This document shows, in pieces, positions 35,301-47,060 of a stretch of DNA of 64,000 nucleotides (its first letter is position 1; each line of letters begins with the position of its first letter). The stretch comes from Coptis chinensis. Its lineage: Eukaryota; Streptophyta; Magnoliopsida; Ranunculales; Ranunculaceae. The notes under the pieces were generated by a model, which worked only from the letters and a program-made list of their open reading frames with translations, searched no databases and was not told where the DNA came from. The stretch covers positions 86,395,501 through 86,459,500 of the forward strand of contig CM027378.1 of NCBI GenBank assembly GCA_015680905.1. Reading direction: 5' to 3'. A program made the translations under genes and the position numbers.

Positions 35301-35989
35301 AATTAAAACACTGTTCTTAATATTGTTTGAGAACCAGGTTGAGGAAGAGCAAGACATACCAAATAACAAAATCTCGAAACGTTGCAGTTTTGGCCATGGG
35401 ACCTAGTCTAGATGTGCTAAAATATTCGGATATGAAGTTAAGGGTTTTCGCTATCACACAAAAGACCGAGAAGCTAAACTAGTCAACCAAAACGATTGGA
35501 GTCGGTGTAGTGGCCTCAAGAATGCAGATTTCTAGTGCCAAGGACAAGAATCCTGTAATTTCGGATATGTGCTTTTATGGTGTGCTTCTTGAAGTATGGG
35601 TGTTGGATTACTTGACCTTGAGATTCCTATTTTCAAGTGTGATTGGGTTGACAAAGCAAAGAGAGGCATTAAGGTTGATGAATTGGGTTTCACATCCATT
35701 GCAACTTGGTAAAGTTGGCCACAAGTTCGACCCTTTTATTTTAGCGTCCCAAGCCAAGCAAGTTTTTTATGTGAGTGACCAACTAAATATGGGATGGTCA
35801 GTTGTCCTTGCAACTCCTGAAAGAGACTATCACAATAAGAACGATGATGCTGGGTTCGATGATGATTCCATTACAGACAAGGCGCTGCCAACTATTGACT
35901 CCTTTGATTTAGCTAATGAATTGTCATTGCCTTATGCTCGTGAAAATTGTGAAGGGATTTGGGTCGAGCCGAATGAGTTTTTTCTTTAA
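32324..35989 (+). pseudogene. CACTA TNP2-type transposase gene
   Basis: The blocks follow the normal domain order. The Transposase-associated domain (32324-32692) starts M-D-K-S-W-M and carries a Cys pair. Transposase_21 (32886-33728) has H-A-C-P-N-D-C, C-P-T-C-G, a D-G-F-N-P-H stretch, and G-P-x-x-P-G-N-N-I-D-V-Y-L-x-P-L-I. A Lys-rich segment and L-D-V-M-H-I-E-K-N-V follow at 33729-34289. A DUF4218-like region (34282-35060) has W-M-Y-P-F-E-R broken by an intron near 34675. A DUF4216-like region (35340-35989) ends with F-I-L-A-S-Q-A-K-Q-V-F-Y-V. The protein cuts and joins the element ends. Several frameshifts (about 32690, 33720, 34050, 34610, 35500) make it a pseudogene as read. Confidence 0.88.
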
Positions 35990-36525
35990 GTTAAATAAGA
36001 CTTCTTACTAGTCATTATGGGACTTTTCTTTTCTTTTTCTTATTTTTTTTTTTGTTGTTTTTTTATCGGGTTTTAAGAATGTTTCAAGTTTTTTGTGTTA
36101 AACTTACGGCTAAACTGAGATGACTAGTCTTTGTTTACATTTGCATGTTTACATTTCTAAACAATTAAAGACCTACTTGGTGGAAGCTTTTATTTATATA
36201 TATATATATATTGACAAACCTTGCAAAAACAAAATGGTCTTTTCAGTACACTCATGGATCGAGGAAGAGCATTGAGAATCACAAGAGTATTCAAATTCGA
36301 AGAGAAATTGGACTTCGGAAGATGGCTCGAGAAGATCATTCGAACTCAAAGATGGTTCACAAGGGCATTCAAACTCGGAAGATGGCTTTGAAGACCATTC
36401 GGACTTCGAGAAGCGGTTGGGCTCAAAAGATATGGAAGTTGACGAGGCGTAGCAAAAAGGTTCAAGCAAAAAAGGAAAGTCAAGAGCGGCAAAGTGTGTA
36501 AAAATAAAAAAATTGAAAAAGGGTG

Positions 36526-37068
36526 AATATCAAGGAGTTGTTTATAATGAATCACGGGCAACCAATTGGTCAAGGTGGAACCGACATCGGTAGTTATGGA
36601 GGCTACTTGGTGAGGGCAAGAGTAAGGATTACAATAACTAATTGGAAAGATGTATCACCAACATTGAAGAAAAAATTTGTGGATCTCTTTGAAGGTACAT
36701 TAATCTAATGCTTTATAAGCTAATTTCATTTTGTTTACATGATTAACTAATATGCTACTTACAAATAGGAAAATTTTAAGTTGGACACAAAGCGAAAGAT
36801 CTATTAATTACAAGTCGCGATGGGCAGGTTGTGGAAAGCATTCAAGTCTCGTCTTACTAGGCGGTACATCTTACCTTTTAAGAATAAATCGAAGAGACTC
36901 AAGAAAATACCAAAGTTGTATAGAAAAGTAATCGGTCAAGAAGATTGGGATACTTTTTGTAAAAGTAGACTTACACCTGAATTTCTGCAGTGCGTATTTC
37001 TCTTAATTTTATTTTGCTTTTGTTTGTACATGCATGCAAGCTATTGTTTTACCGTCTTAGTTTCTTGA
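36526..37068 (+). pseudogene. CACTA second gene, Transposase_24-like first part
   Basis: N-H-G-Q-P-I-G-Q-G-G-T-D-I-G-S-Y-G-G-Y-L, then T-N-W-K-D-V-S-P and K-K-K-F-V-D-L-F-E, match the start of the plant Transposase_24 (TNPA-like) domain. After an intron, 36820-37068 continues with Arg/Lys-rich sequence and W-D-T-F-C-K-S-R-L-T-P-E-F. The domain resumes at about 42840, beyond a 5.8 kb stretch filled with repeats. Confidence 0.65.
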
Positions 37069-38340
37069 AAGTCCTAAAGAGGCTAGTATCCATGTACTGG
37101 TGGATTCCAAGCAAAGAGGCTCCTGGGGAGGTTGGACTTGTGGCAGAAGGCCAAGTTTAGTTTGAGTGGATTTTGTTGATTTGTGGTTTCCTTTTTTTTT
37201 AGATTCCAGTAGGGTTGATTATACAAGAGAGCTTGCGAGAATTTATCTTGTAAGATTCTAGGTGGATTCCCTTGCATCATCTGTTCTTGGTTGCATGTCA
37301 TCCTTAGCTGTTGTAGTAGTCTCCCCTTCCGAGTTATCAGTTGGCATGACTAAGTGTTTAAACCTGTTATCTCCATACTGCAATAGTAAAAGTCTCGCTT
37401 TATCTCTCTATGCTTCTACTTTAGATTTGTCATTTGGTTTCGGTTCGTCTTCATTCTTTACATTTGCTGCCCTTTGTATTCCTTGTCGAGTTTCTCTGCT
37501 GCCGCCCCTTTGTATTTCACGCTCAAGTCCGCCATTGTTTAATCATGCTTACCGAGTTCAAAAGGGCGCTGACTGAAATTGTGTCTTGAGAATGTGACAA
37601 AATGATATTCGTCTAAATTTATAATAACTAAATCTATGTCTAGATGATTAGAATTCTGTGGGAGTTTGTATTCACACTATACTAGGAAGTATACCGAAGA
37701 AGGCGAAGCATCATTAGATGTTTTGGTAGATTGAGATTGATGTCCCTTACTTTCATTTGTGTTTGATTTGTTTAGAACTTTAGGGTGTTTGTTCTAAAAG
37801 TCGTTGTCTCTTCCTCGAGTTGCCACCATGACTCAACTCTTCGGCATCAGACTAGCTTCAACGGTCGACTGATTTTCAAAAAAGTTAAAATAGGGAGTAT
37901 TGAAACTTGTGTAAGTGGAGGATCAAAAGGTGAAATACCCAACGATATTTGTCACCTTTTTTCTTGTTTTTGCATGGATGGAGACCAATAACATCAGTGA
38001 TCGATATTTTTTACGTGTTTGTTTGCATTTGGAATTTTTAGTTGAATACTTGAATAGGGGTTACTACTAGTGCATGAAAATATGAGGCCAAAATGAAATG
38101 GTCGACTAGCGATTGGGTTTCATAAGTGCTTGAAATTTGATATAGGTCAAGGTTAATTATGATCATCTCTAGAGATAGACTCTTAGACACTAGGGGAGTT
38201 AACCCCTTTTTTATGCTTTGTAAGTATAAATTCTTGTTAAAATGAAAGTGAAATGTACATTGAGTACAAAGAGATTAGCGGGGTCAATGCACCTGCTAGG
38301 ATTCAAGCTAAACTGCATCTACTACTATTTATATCTATAG
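37069..38340. other. Long intron of the CACTA second gene, left part
   Basis: No supported gene. A frame at 37262-37576 has no recognisable family. A 25-base stretch at 37670-37694 recurs inverted at 43203-43227. Confidence 0.35.
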
Positions 38341-39082
38341 GGTAGGATACAATTAATCAAATCTAAAAAAGCCTATCAAAGGTGCTTCCTATCTTACTGC
38401 AACCAACCATGTAGGTCGCCATTTGTCAGTAGCTTCATTCGGTTGTAGAGATGCTCTGCCTTAGCCAAAGCATCGATAGCGAAGTTTCCCTCCCTCAAAT
38501 GGTAGTGTTGTTTTATCTTTGATAATGTTTTATCTTTGTTTTATATGGTTTTCGACAATACATTGAATTACTACCCAAGAGAACAACAACAGGTGTACTT
38601 TCGTCGGCCGAACTCTTTCGGGGAGGCGAGGTACTCTAGATCGACTTGTCTACCCTTGCATTAGTGTTCTCGGTTAAAAGCTTAGGCCTTACTTCTATTT
38701 GAGGAACTCAACACACATCAGAATAATTACAAAGTCTTACGGGCTTAACATGGCTCGATGGAGCTCGGCATCTCGAGTCTAACTGTCTTCGATGACTCCG
38801 ATTTCATTGTCAACAAACTTGGGGGTAGGATACAATTAATCAAATCTAAAAGCCTATCAAAAGGTGCTTCCTATACGCAACCAACCATGTAGGTGCGCCA
38901 TTTGTCGAGTAGCTTCATTCGGTTGTAGAGATGCTCCGCCTTAGCCAAAGCATCGGCTTCGAAGTTTCCCTCCCTCCAAATGGTAGTGTTGTTTTATCTT
39001 CGATAATGTTTTATCTTTGTTTTATATGGTTTTCGACAATACATTGAATTACTACCCAAGAGAACAACATCGGGTGTGCCGA
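38341..39082. repeat. Tandem duplication, units of about 480 bases (first unit and part of the second)
   Basis: GGGTAGGATACAATTAATC starts units at 38341 and 38822. The second unit is interrupted near 39082 by the family B LTR and resumes at 41813, ending near 42020, where GGGGGTAGGTACAAGGG begins unique sequence. Family unknown. Confidence 0.75.
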
Positions 39083-41812
39083 CCGACCCGGTATCCCGAC
39101 CCGATTTTTCTAAACAATTAAAAATAATGAATATTTGAAATATAAATATCTCAAACATCATTATGTTCAATTGTCTAAAAACCAGGCCATGGCCGGGTGA
39201 TACAACACATATCAAAACCTAAAACCCACATCACAACGGGGATCAACTTAACAACAAAATCTCCAAATTCCTCAAATATCACTTTATTAGGAACTTTCTT
39301 CCATCCCAATACAAACATAAACAAACTTTAAGAATAACAATTTCCAACATCATTATTCTCATGTCATATAAAAAATGTAACCCACGTTATTACATCCTTC
39401 CCAAAAGATCGGACCTAATAATTTAAACGGTGACTGCTCGGTGAGAATCAAATCACGCCCGGCGGTTCCATTTGCCTTCCACCTATGTTCCCAAGAACAC
39501 ACCCACATTGCCAAAACAAAGCAAACATGGGTTGACAAATTGAATTTCTTTGGTATGAGTAGACTAAACACATATAACCATTATCATACTTTAATTATTC
39601 AAACAATCCCTTTATTTTATCCCATAACTCAATCATTCACAGCTTGGAAGACAGGTAGTTCCGTCATTTTAACCGGCATAATTTCTTCCCAAGCAAGACT
39701 TCCATTATATAACTCATTATAATACCTCATTTTAATATCTAAACCATTGAATTAAAACTTACCGATATCCACTGCTGTATAAGGGTAGGACCGCGTCCCT
39801 GCACAAAATGTTATTAAGTCCTACCCTCCTGCAAAAGAAAGTTAGAACTTCTATATATCATATGTAGATATTTTATTAGGTATTCAAAAGAAAACTCAAA
39901 CACTCACATAATCAAATTTATACCACTAACCCGCAAGGCGAATACCTTAGTTCCTCTCTAGGGCAGTCCAAACGATCTGGTCATTCATGGCACATTCAAT
40001 GAATACCCGGGTCATTCATGGCACATTCAATGAATACCCCTATATAACGCTAACGGGCCATTTATGGCACATTCAATAAATGCCCACCTAGCATATGACA
40101 TCAACAGTCATAAAACTCAATCCCAAAACTTGAGTCGTGGAGTTCTAAAAGAGTGCGGTACATTTTGTTTACGCAATATTGAAATTTATTTTATATATCG
40201 TTTCAGAGAACGAAAGAGTATCTTGATTCATGTATTTTTGTTTTACGCGTTATTAATTTCAGGGATGTCTTAGTGTCATAACGTTGCATATCATAAAATA
40301 CTGCAAAATCACATAGTAGTTAATACACATACACACGTATATATAGCGGTCTTAGCCTAAATCCAAGCATGCTAATAGCCCTAGACCTATCCTAATAACC
40401 CAAATCATAATCAGAGTTAAAAAGTCAAATTTGGTCAACTGGTCAAAGTCAACCCTGGTCAAAAGTCAACTCGTCAAAGTCAAAGTCGACCGCCAAGGGT
40501 CAACAAAGCATCAACCAACCCCAAACTCCTCTAACCCAAAAGCCCAAAGTCAAAGGCCCAAAGTCTAACTTAAATCAAAATTTGAAAATCCAAAAGTAAA
40601 ACATATAAGCCCCAATGAAGGATTTGGCCCAAGCCCAAATCGGGAAGGCATATTCATCTCCTTCCTCACCAAAACTTCCACCCGGTGACCACCACAACCC
40701 ACCAACCTATCTCAAATTTAAAACCCACGGTTTCACTCCTTAGAAAAACCCAAACTGCCTATACCTTAAATTATCAATTTCGTTATATTGAAAAAACCTC
40801 GATCGGCGCCATTAATGGTCGCTCCAGAGCTTCACGGCGCTCATACCACGATTCCACCACCACCAATCATTCCCGCACCCCACACCACCTATATAGATCC
40901 TCTCCTAACAACAAAACACTTCCAACCACCAACCAAATCCTTCCGGACCAACGGTAGTAGTAACACAAAACCCTTGTAATAGAAAGTCTATTGAATCAAT
41001 CAAACAATGATTTGCATCGCGGCTAATAACACATGTTCATTATCATGGAAAAAAATCACGACATATAAAATCGTGACCACGGTACTTCCAAAATTTATAA
41101 GCGCCGGCCACCATTTTTGTTCAAGCTTTTTCCCGGCTTGAGCCCAACCCAATCACCGATTCTAAACCCCGACATCAACAAAATCCAAACAAACAGCCCA
41201 CAAAGACAACACACAAAGCAATTATAACAAACCATGAAAATTTTGGTCCTTTGGCTTGAAATTTGAAGCGCTTTGGTCAATACATAAGTCGACCAACTGT
41301 TTTTTTTTTTTATGACTGCCATCATCGATTCTAACACCCTCGTTTTAAGTTTTTCCCGAGACAAAGCGTTTATTCATAATTGTATCGTAGTTAACACTAC
41401 GATTATCACAATTATAATCGAACTTATAGAACATTATATGAACGGTAAAAATTATATTGATTCTATCCTCATGCAATCTACATTAAACAACGAGAACTTT
41501 ATCAAACATAATATATCTACTCACTAAAAAGCTCTCCGATTATCGGGTGATTACAAGAAAAACCTTCATTTTCTTCTTTTCGGTAAACTCCCTTTTTTTT
41601 TTTCTAAAACCCTCATTTGTATTTTTTTGTTTTGCCCAACCCTATTCTGTTTTCTTTCTGTTAAAAACAAAATCCCCGAAATAGGGAAGAAGGTTTATCC
41701 CATAAACCCACGTCTCCTATTTCCACTAACATTTATCCTATTTTTATTTTTTTCTATTATACATTATTATTATTATTAGGAAAATAAACGAAATAAAACA
41801 CGGGGTGTTATA
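39083..41812 (-). mobile_element. Second copy of the family B LTR, nested in the CACTA element
   Basis: It matches 27562-30665 in order: start with CTAAACAATTA, TATAAATAT; the GGGTAGGAC hairpin; CATTCATGGCAC units; a GTCAA cluster (40424-40515); GGCCCA blocks; end CACGGGGTGTTATA. It is about 2.73 kb, with fewer CATTCATGGCAC units. It splits the second 480-base unit. The left end is scrambled, so the exact boundary and target duplication could not be fixed. Confidence 0.75.
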
Positions 41813-42840
41813 CGAACTCTGCTCGACGCAGAGACGAGGTACTCCTAGATCGACTTGTCTACCCTTGCATTAGTGTTCTCGGTTAAAAGCTTAGGCCTTA
41901 CTTCTCACGCACGATCGATCGAATAATTACAAAGTCTTACGGGCTTAACATGGCTCGGGCTCTTCGGCATCTCGAGTCTAGCTGTCTTCGGTGACTCGAC
42001 TCATTGTCAACAAACTTGGGGGTAGGTACAAGGGCGAGCGAATGGCTACCCACCTTGACCAGATTAAGGGGCTCTCTACCCACTTCCGGTTTAGGATATT
42101 CGGCTTCCCGACTTGACAATAGGCACCCCGATGCCTTTGCCTGAATGGCCTCCATGTTGTGAACTAATGAAGCTTCGAGTATCCCCAATATAAGGAGCTA
42201 CCCAAAGATCGTCTCTCGAGGTCGATTGTGGCCCCCATTCGCCTAAGCGGCGCCGAAATTTGGATGGACCCCGAAGCGATACCTTCTTGATGGTACTCTT
42301 TCCCTCTATCTTCATATTTGTCATTCTTTGGTCCCGCTCCCTGTTCGATCGGGGAAAGAGTACCCGATCTGAGGGAATACTTGAGTATCACATCGTCCCA
42401 CCCCACTCCAAACCAAAACAATCTAGCTACTAGAAGCAGCCTAGCTACTAGAGGAAGGGAACTCAAAACTAGCTACTAGGGGACGAGAGAGAACAAGAAA
42501 GCTATCGTCCGCATTCACGTTAGGCTGTTATGCTTGTTCTCTTTATTTGCTATATACCGCATTCACGTATCTCACTATGCTATTACCTTGAGGTTTTCTG
42601 GGATGTCTGCTGGATATTGAGGTTTTTCGAGTGTATAACCCATCTGCCATTTTACAATCCCATATCGATGAATTGTTCCTATAGACGACGAGTTATCTTC
42701 TTGAGTTAATCACTTTAAGGGCCTATAGGAATGTTTTTCTCATTCAAAACTACTTCCAGCTAAAGTATTATTTCAAGAAATGGTTTAAACAGCTCTGGTA
42801 CATAACACGTATTTATTTTTATTTTTTAATTTGTAAGAAT
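41813..42840. other. Repeat-derived sequence of unknown family
   Basis: 41813-42020 completes the 480-base unit. 42020-42480 is GC-richer, with minus-strand frames that look like fragments of a retroelement protein but match no domain I can name. CTAGCTACTAG is repeated at 42422-42478, and CCGCATTCACGT occurs twice (42510 and 42558). No host gene was seen. Confidence 0.35.
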
Positions 42841-44203
42841 CTTAGCGAAGTGCAATCTACGCGGCGAAAGCAAAAGAAGTTTAACCACCGAACAGGCAGG
42901 ATGAGTATTGCTAATCGCGTGGAGAAAAAGGTAAGTAAATGTATATAGCATTCCTCTAATTTGTTATTTGATATGTAATATAGCATTCCTTTAATTTGTT
43001 ATTATTTATGTAATATTGCATTCCTCTAATTTGTTATTATTTGATGTGCTATATACTTCAAAATAGAGACAAGAGGAGGGCGCATCATTTATTGGAAAGG
43101 ACGGGTCTTATGGGTGGCAACTTTTCCTCCAAGGCAAAGATGGTAACTATGCAAATGATGCTACCAAGGAAGTTCTTGAGAGAGAATAGTACGTTCAGTC
43201 TAGTATACTTCCTAGTATAGTGTGAATGTTATATTAATAGTAATAATAAGGTTACAATATAGAGGCAGTAGAAAGGTGCCACATTGACCAAGGTGATGAT
43301 TTGCTTCTCTTGTTTTACTTTCTATATTTGATCATGTTGCTTAGCTTATCATACTAAGGGGCAGTTCTTGAATGGTACATGGAAAATGTTAAGAATATAA
43401 GTTACCCACTTGCACTCCTTTTCATGCTGCCCCCATGCACGTGCACAACTAGAATGGATATACAGGGGTGGGGGGAGGGGTTCAAAATCACTTCAGTAGG
43501 GTGTCATAAAACTCCTTTTTATTTTGAGAAACATTTGTGTGATTATTAAGTCCACTGTATGAATCAAAGTTCAACTGAGAGGGTGACAACACTTTTGAGA
43601 AACTTTTGATGGGTTGCTCGAGATACTTGCTTAGAAACAATAAACAAGGTGTAGATTATGGTTGTGACCAACCCTCTTATTAATTCAAATCTTGCAATTG
43701 TTTTTGCTTACGTGGTTTTGGGTGACTGATAAGTCTACATCCACACTCTCATTATCTTGTAGGATGATTATCAAACGCAGGTCAAGGAAGGAACTTTAGA
43801 GGTTGAGGGTACTAAAGACGTACTGACTCTGGCATTGGGTACTCCGGAACACGGTGGTCGTGTTAGAGGCGTAGGAGATGGAGTCACCCCCACACAGTAT
43901 TTTTGCCTAATAAAGCGTGGATCTAAGAAACATGTGCGTGCATTGGAGTCGAAAGCTCGCGAGGAAGAGGAAAAAAGAAAAAAGGAAGAACAAAAAAGAA
44001 AAAAGGCAGAAGAAAAGGGAAAGGAAGAACGGAAAAAAAGAAAAGAATTGAAGAATAAATACAAGGAGTTAGAAGCAAAATTTAATGATCGTCTCACTTC
44101 TCCTGCGTCGGAAAAAATTGCTTCGAATAGCCACAAAAGTGACAATAGAGACCATATCCCCCCTTTAGGTGGTGCACATAGCAAGCGTAAAGTAAGCTTT
44201 TAA
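42841..44203 (+). pseudogene. CACTA second gene, Transposase_24-like second part and Lys-rich region
   Basis: The exons carry G-E-S-K-R-S-L-T-T (about 42862), then G-Y-G-W-Q-L-F-L-Q-G-K-D-G-N type sequence (43070-43190). The 43763-44203 block has L-G-T-P-E-H-G-G-R-V-R-G-V-G-D-G-V-T-P-T, a landmark of plant CACTA TNPA-like proteins, followed by a highly charged Lys/Glu helix. It probably binds the subterminal repeats; that role is by analogy with TNPA. Confidence 0.65.
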
Positions 44204-44538
44204 ATATTGTTTACACTACTTTAGAATTGGGTGTTTTTTGTTTCCTATTTCGTTTTTATTTTGTAAATATTCTCTAACATATATAGCCGAAGAACAAGGA
44301 AGAGAAGAGTCGTCTGTCGGAAACAAACTCGAACCCCCGATTTTAGGAAGGTACATGCTAAGGGAACAAGTCATTCCCCACTTCCAAATCCTATGCTTCC
44401 TCTTGGAAAGGTATCGTTGTCACAATCCTTGCAAAGATTATCACATTTTACTTAATATAATAGATAGGTTCGAATCTGATTAGCACACGATCTTCTAATC
44501 CCGCCGTTATTTTCATATTGTTAATTACTAAAAACTCA

Positions 44539-44841
44539 GTATACAATTAGGACTGAGTTACAGTTTTGGCTGTGGGTTCCAAGTCCAATATTGTTGCTAA
44601 GGGTAAGGTTTACGTGGAGCTTGGACCAGAGACTAAGTTGCACAATGTTCCCTTAGGGCCAAACAATGCACGCGTATCAGTTGATAAGATTTTGGAAGGT
44701 AAAGATCATGTTGCTCTTCCTATACCAGTTCACGATGAGCTGGTAATTTTGAATGATGCTCTTGGATCACAAGTTGCTTGGCCAAAGCACTTAGTATTGA
44801 AAGGCATTGAGGTAATTTCATTAAGTTTTAATTTATTTTGA
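44539..44841 (+). CDS. CACTA second gene, DUF8039-like domain, copy 1
   Basis: An exon with L-A-V-G-S-K-S-N-I-V-A-K-G, V-P-L-G-P-N-N-A-R-V-S-V, L-P-I-P-V, and A-L-G-S-Q-V-A-W-P. This pattern is found in plant transposase-like proteins annotated as DUF8039; I am fairly but not fully sure of the name. The acceptor is upstream of 44550 and a donor GTAATTTC follows I-E at 44811. Confidence 0.6.
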
Positions 44842-44869
44842 AGTACTTCAAAATATTTTTTCAAAATCT

Positions 44870-44906
<37 letters not shown>

Positions 44907-45116
44907 TTCTAAATATTCTCACCTAAAATTTGTTGAAGACCAAAAGGCTAATTCTCGATACCACCAAAAATTCTAAAAAAGGAAAATCTTTGAAGTAACA
45001 AGTCGCACCAAGATCTGAAATCATACATGGGATCTTGGAAAGGTGAATACTAGTGCTTGAATCCCTGTTTTATGTTGTATTTGCAATTAACCCATTATGA
45101 CTTTACAATTCATCTT

Positions 45117-45409
45117 AGGGCCGGAGTTGCAGTTTGGCTGTGGATTTCAAATCCAATGTTGTTGCTAAGGGTATAGTCTACGAGGAGCTTGGACCGGAAA
45201 CTAAGTTGCACAATGTTCCCTTAGGGCAATACAACTCACATGTAGCAGTTGGGAAGATTTTGGAAGGTAAAGAACAAGCTCTTCTTCCTGTACCAGTTGG
45301 TGATAAGTTGAAATTTGTGGAAGACGCTATTGGATCACACGTTGCTTGGCCCAGGGAATTAGTGGTGAAAGCCAACCAGGTAAAAATATCGATGATTGTA
45401 AATTTATAA
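45117..45409 (+). CDS. CACTA second gene, DUF8039-like domain, copy 2
   Basis: This exon repeats copy 1 with about two-thirds identity: L-A-V-D-F-K-S-N-V-V-A-K-G, H-N-V-P-L-G, L-P-V-P-V and A-I-G-S-H-V-A-W-P. It begins after CATCTTAGG (about 45119) and ends at a donor GTAAAAAT near 45380. The two exons lie 570 bases apart, with a 30-base poly-T run between them, and look like a tandem exon duplication. Confidence 0.6.
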
Positions 45410-45726
45410 GAATCCCACTTTAGGATCGGACCTCTCCCTTTCTCTGTCTAGCTCCCTCTATTTATACATTTCTTCCTTCTAATCCACCTCATGATTCTTA
45501 CACAACTCAACATTCCACCTCCAATTTGTGTAGATGTGCATCTGGCACTTTCGCTCCACATACACATAGGCCATAACACAGCCCACTGCAGGACACTTCA
45601 AGCCACTGCCAGATACCTACAGACCACTTCCAGTCCATGTACACATAGGCCATGTTGCGGCCACCCTTGCTAGACATGACATTATAATTTTTTATGCTTA
45701 TCTTTTATTTTTCGGTTTCTGAATCA

Positions 45727-46605
45727 GGATAAAATAGGGCAACCGAGTAAAAGTAAAGGCGAAAAAACTAAGTCAGCTGGCCACAGCAAAGCAAGCGATC
45801 TATGCACTTCCTTTGGTGCCATGATTGGTACAATTATTCAAAGTGGTCGACTTAAGTTTCCATATGGACAAGAATTATTCGGAGATAACATAGAGTTTTC
45901 ATACATAGAGACAAATGACGTGAAGGATGTTTGTAATCTTGAATCTGTCGAGTCTCCTTGTATGGTTGCATATATGAGGTGATAAAACTTACGTTGTTAC
46001 TAGCTAACTATTTTATTGAATGTTTACTGCGCTTATAAAATGAGTTGTGTTTTCACATTTCAGATGCTTGTATGAGAAATTTGTTTGTTCTAGAGATGGA
46101 TATTTGTTTGTCAACCCTACTGTCTTTAGTGTTGTGGATTCAAAAGAAAAAACTAAACTTGTTCTTGATAGACTGAGGGAAGCAAACATGAATGAAATTG
46201 TTTTCATTCCTTACAACCCATGGTATGGACATATATTATATTGGTTTTGTTGAACTCATATTTGGTTACAAGTACATATTAAATGCTAGTTAATAACTTG
46301 TTTGGTTTTAGCTTCCATTGGATTGTGATTGTCATCGACTTGTCTAGTATGGATGTTTATTGGTTGGATTCGTTACATGGTAAATGCACCGTGACATGGA
46401 AATCATTATCAACACGCGACGTAACTATTTCCATACGCATTTATTGGTATACTTTTTTTATTATATATGTAGACTTTTTTATTTCTTATATTGACATTAA
46501 TTGCTTAAATTTTTAACTTGAAGTGCGTTGATAGCTTTAAAAGGGATCCAAGTGAATAGAAGTTCTCAAAACCATGTTGGCACCACATCAAGGTAAACGA
46601 CACAG
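45727..46605 (+). pseudogene. CACTA second gene, Ulp1-like protease N-terminal part
   Basis: Three exon-like blocks: 45727-45980 (F-G-A-M-I-G-T-I-I-Q-S-G), 46062-46230 (E-I-V-F-I-P-Y-N-P-W), and 46310-46420, where F-H-W-I-V-I-V-I-D-L gives the catalytic His and D-V-Y-W-L-D-S-L the Asp of the C48 (Ulp1/SENP) fold. A short block with W-H-H-I-K ends at 46590. C48 enzymes remove SUMO-type modifiers. Fusion of such a domain to CACTA second genes is seen in plants, often as captured or co-opted sequence. Confidence 0.7.
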
Positions 46606-46610
46606 TTACT

Positions 46611-47060
46611 ATTTTTTTTTTTTTATATAAGCAAGCGAGGTTGTTTGAGAGGTCCCCTACCCCTTTTCATTAATAATTGTAAAAATTGTATTACATCCTG
46701 ACATACACTTTCCCCATAGCATCATCATAGACTATTTTCTTTATATCCACAGAAAATGAGCTAGGGATAACTTCTATGTATCTTACATCGGGTACATTAC
46801 TTGCTAAAGCATCAACTAATTTATTACATTCTCTATAAACATGTCTTATAGAAAACATTTCCATTTGACCCATAAGTTCCAATGCATATGTAAGCTTCCT
46901 TGCTTGCCACGGGGTGTTGCTCCTATTTTTAGTGAAGGAGATAACATTTGTAGAGTCTGTCCTTGCCTCCATTCTTCTTATGTTGTATTGTTTAGCTAGC
47001 TTTAGCCCTTGATATGGGCCCTGCAATTCTATAAGCTCCACAATAAGAAGTTGAAGACGC
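46611..47060 (-). mobile_element. LINE 3' fragment with RNase H domain
   Basis: The minus-strand frame 47041-46691 encodes an RVT_3/RNase H-like domain: A-R-T-D-S-T-N-V, then H-V-Y-R-E-C-N-K-L-V-D-A-L-A-S. This is the C-terminal RNase H of plant LINE or LINE-derived sequences. Plus-strand poly-T at 46611-46624 is the poly-A tail on the minus strand. The fragment is truncated at its 5' end and lies between exons of the CACTA protease. Confidence 0.7.

Noticed and set aside
37262-37576. 104-residue Ser/Leu-rich frame
   Set aside because: No recognisable domain, no splice context, and it sits in the CACTA intron.
27562-41812. The two family B LTRs as the ends of one 14 kb retrotransposon
   Set aside because: The left LTR has its own matching target duplication TTATC on both sides, and the right one splits a 480-base repeat inside the CACTA element, so they are separate insertions.
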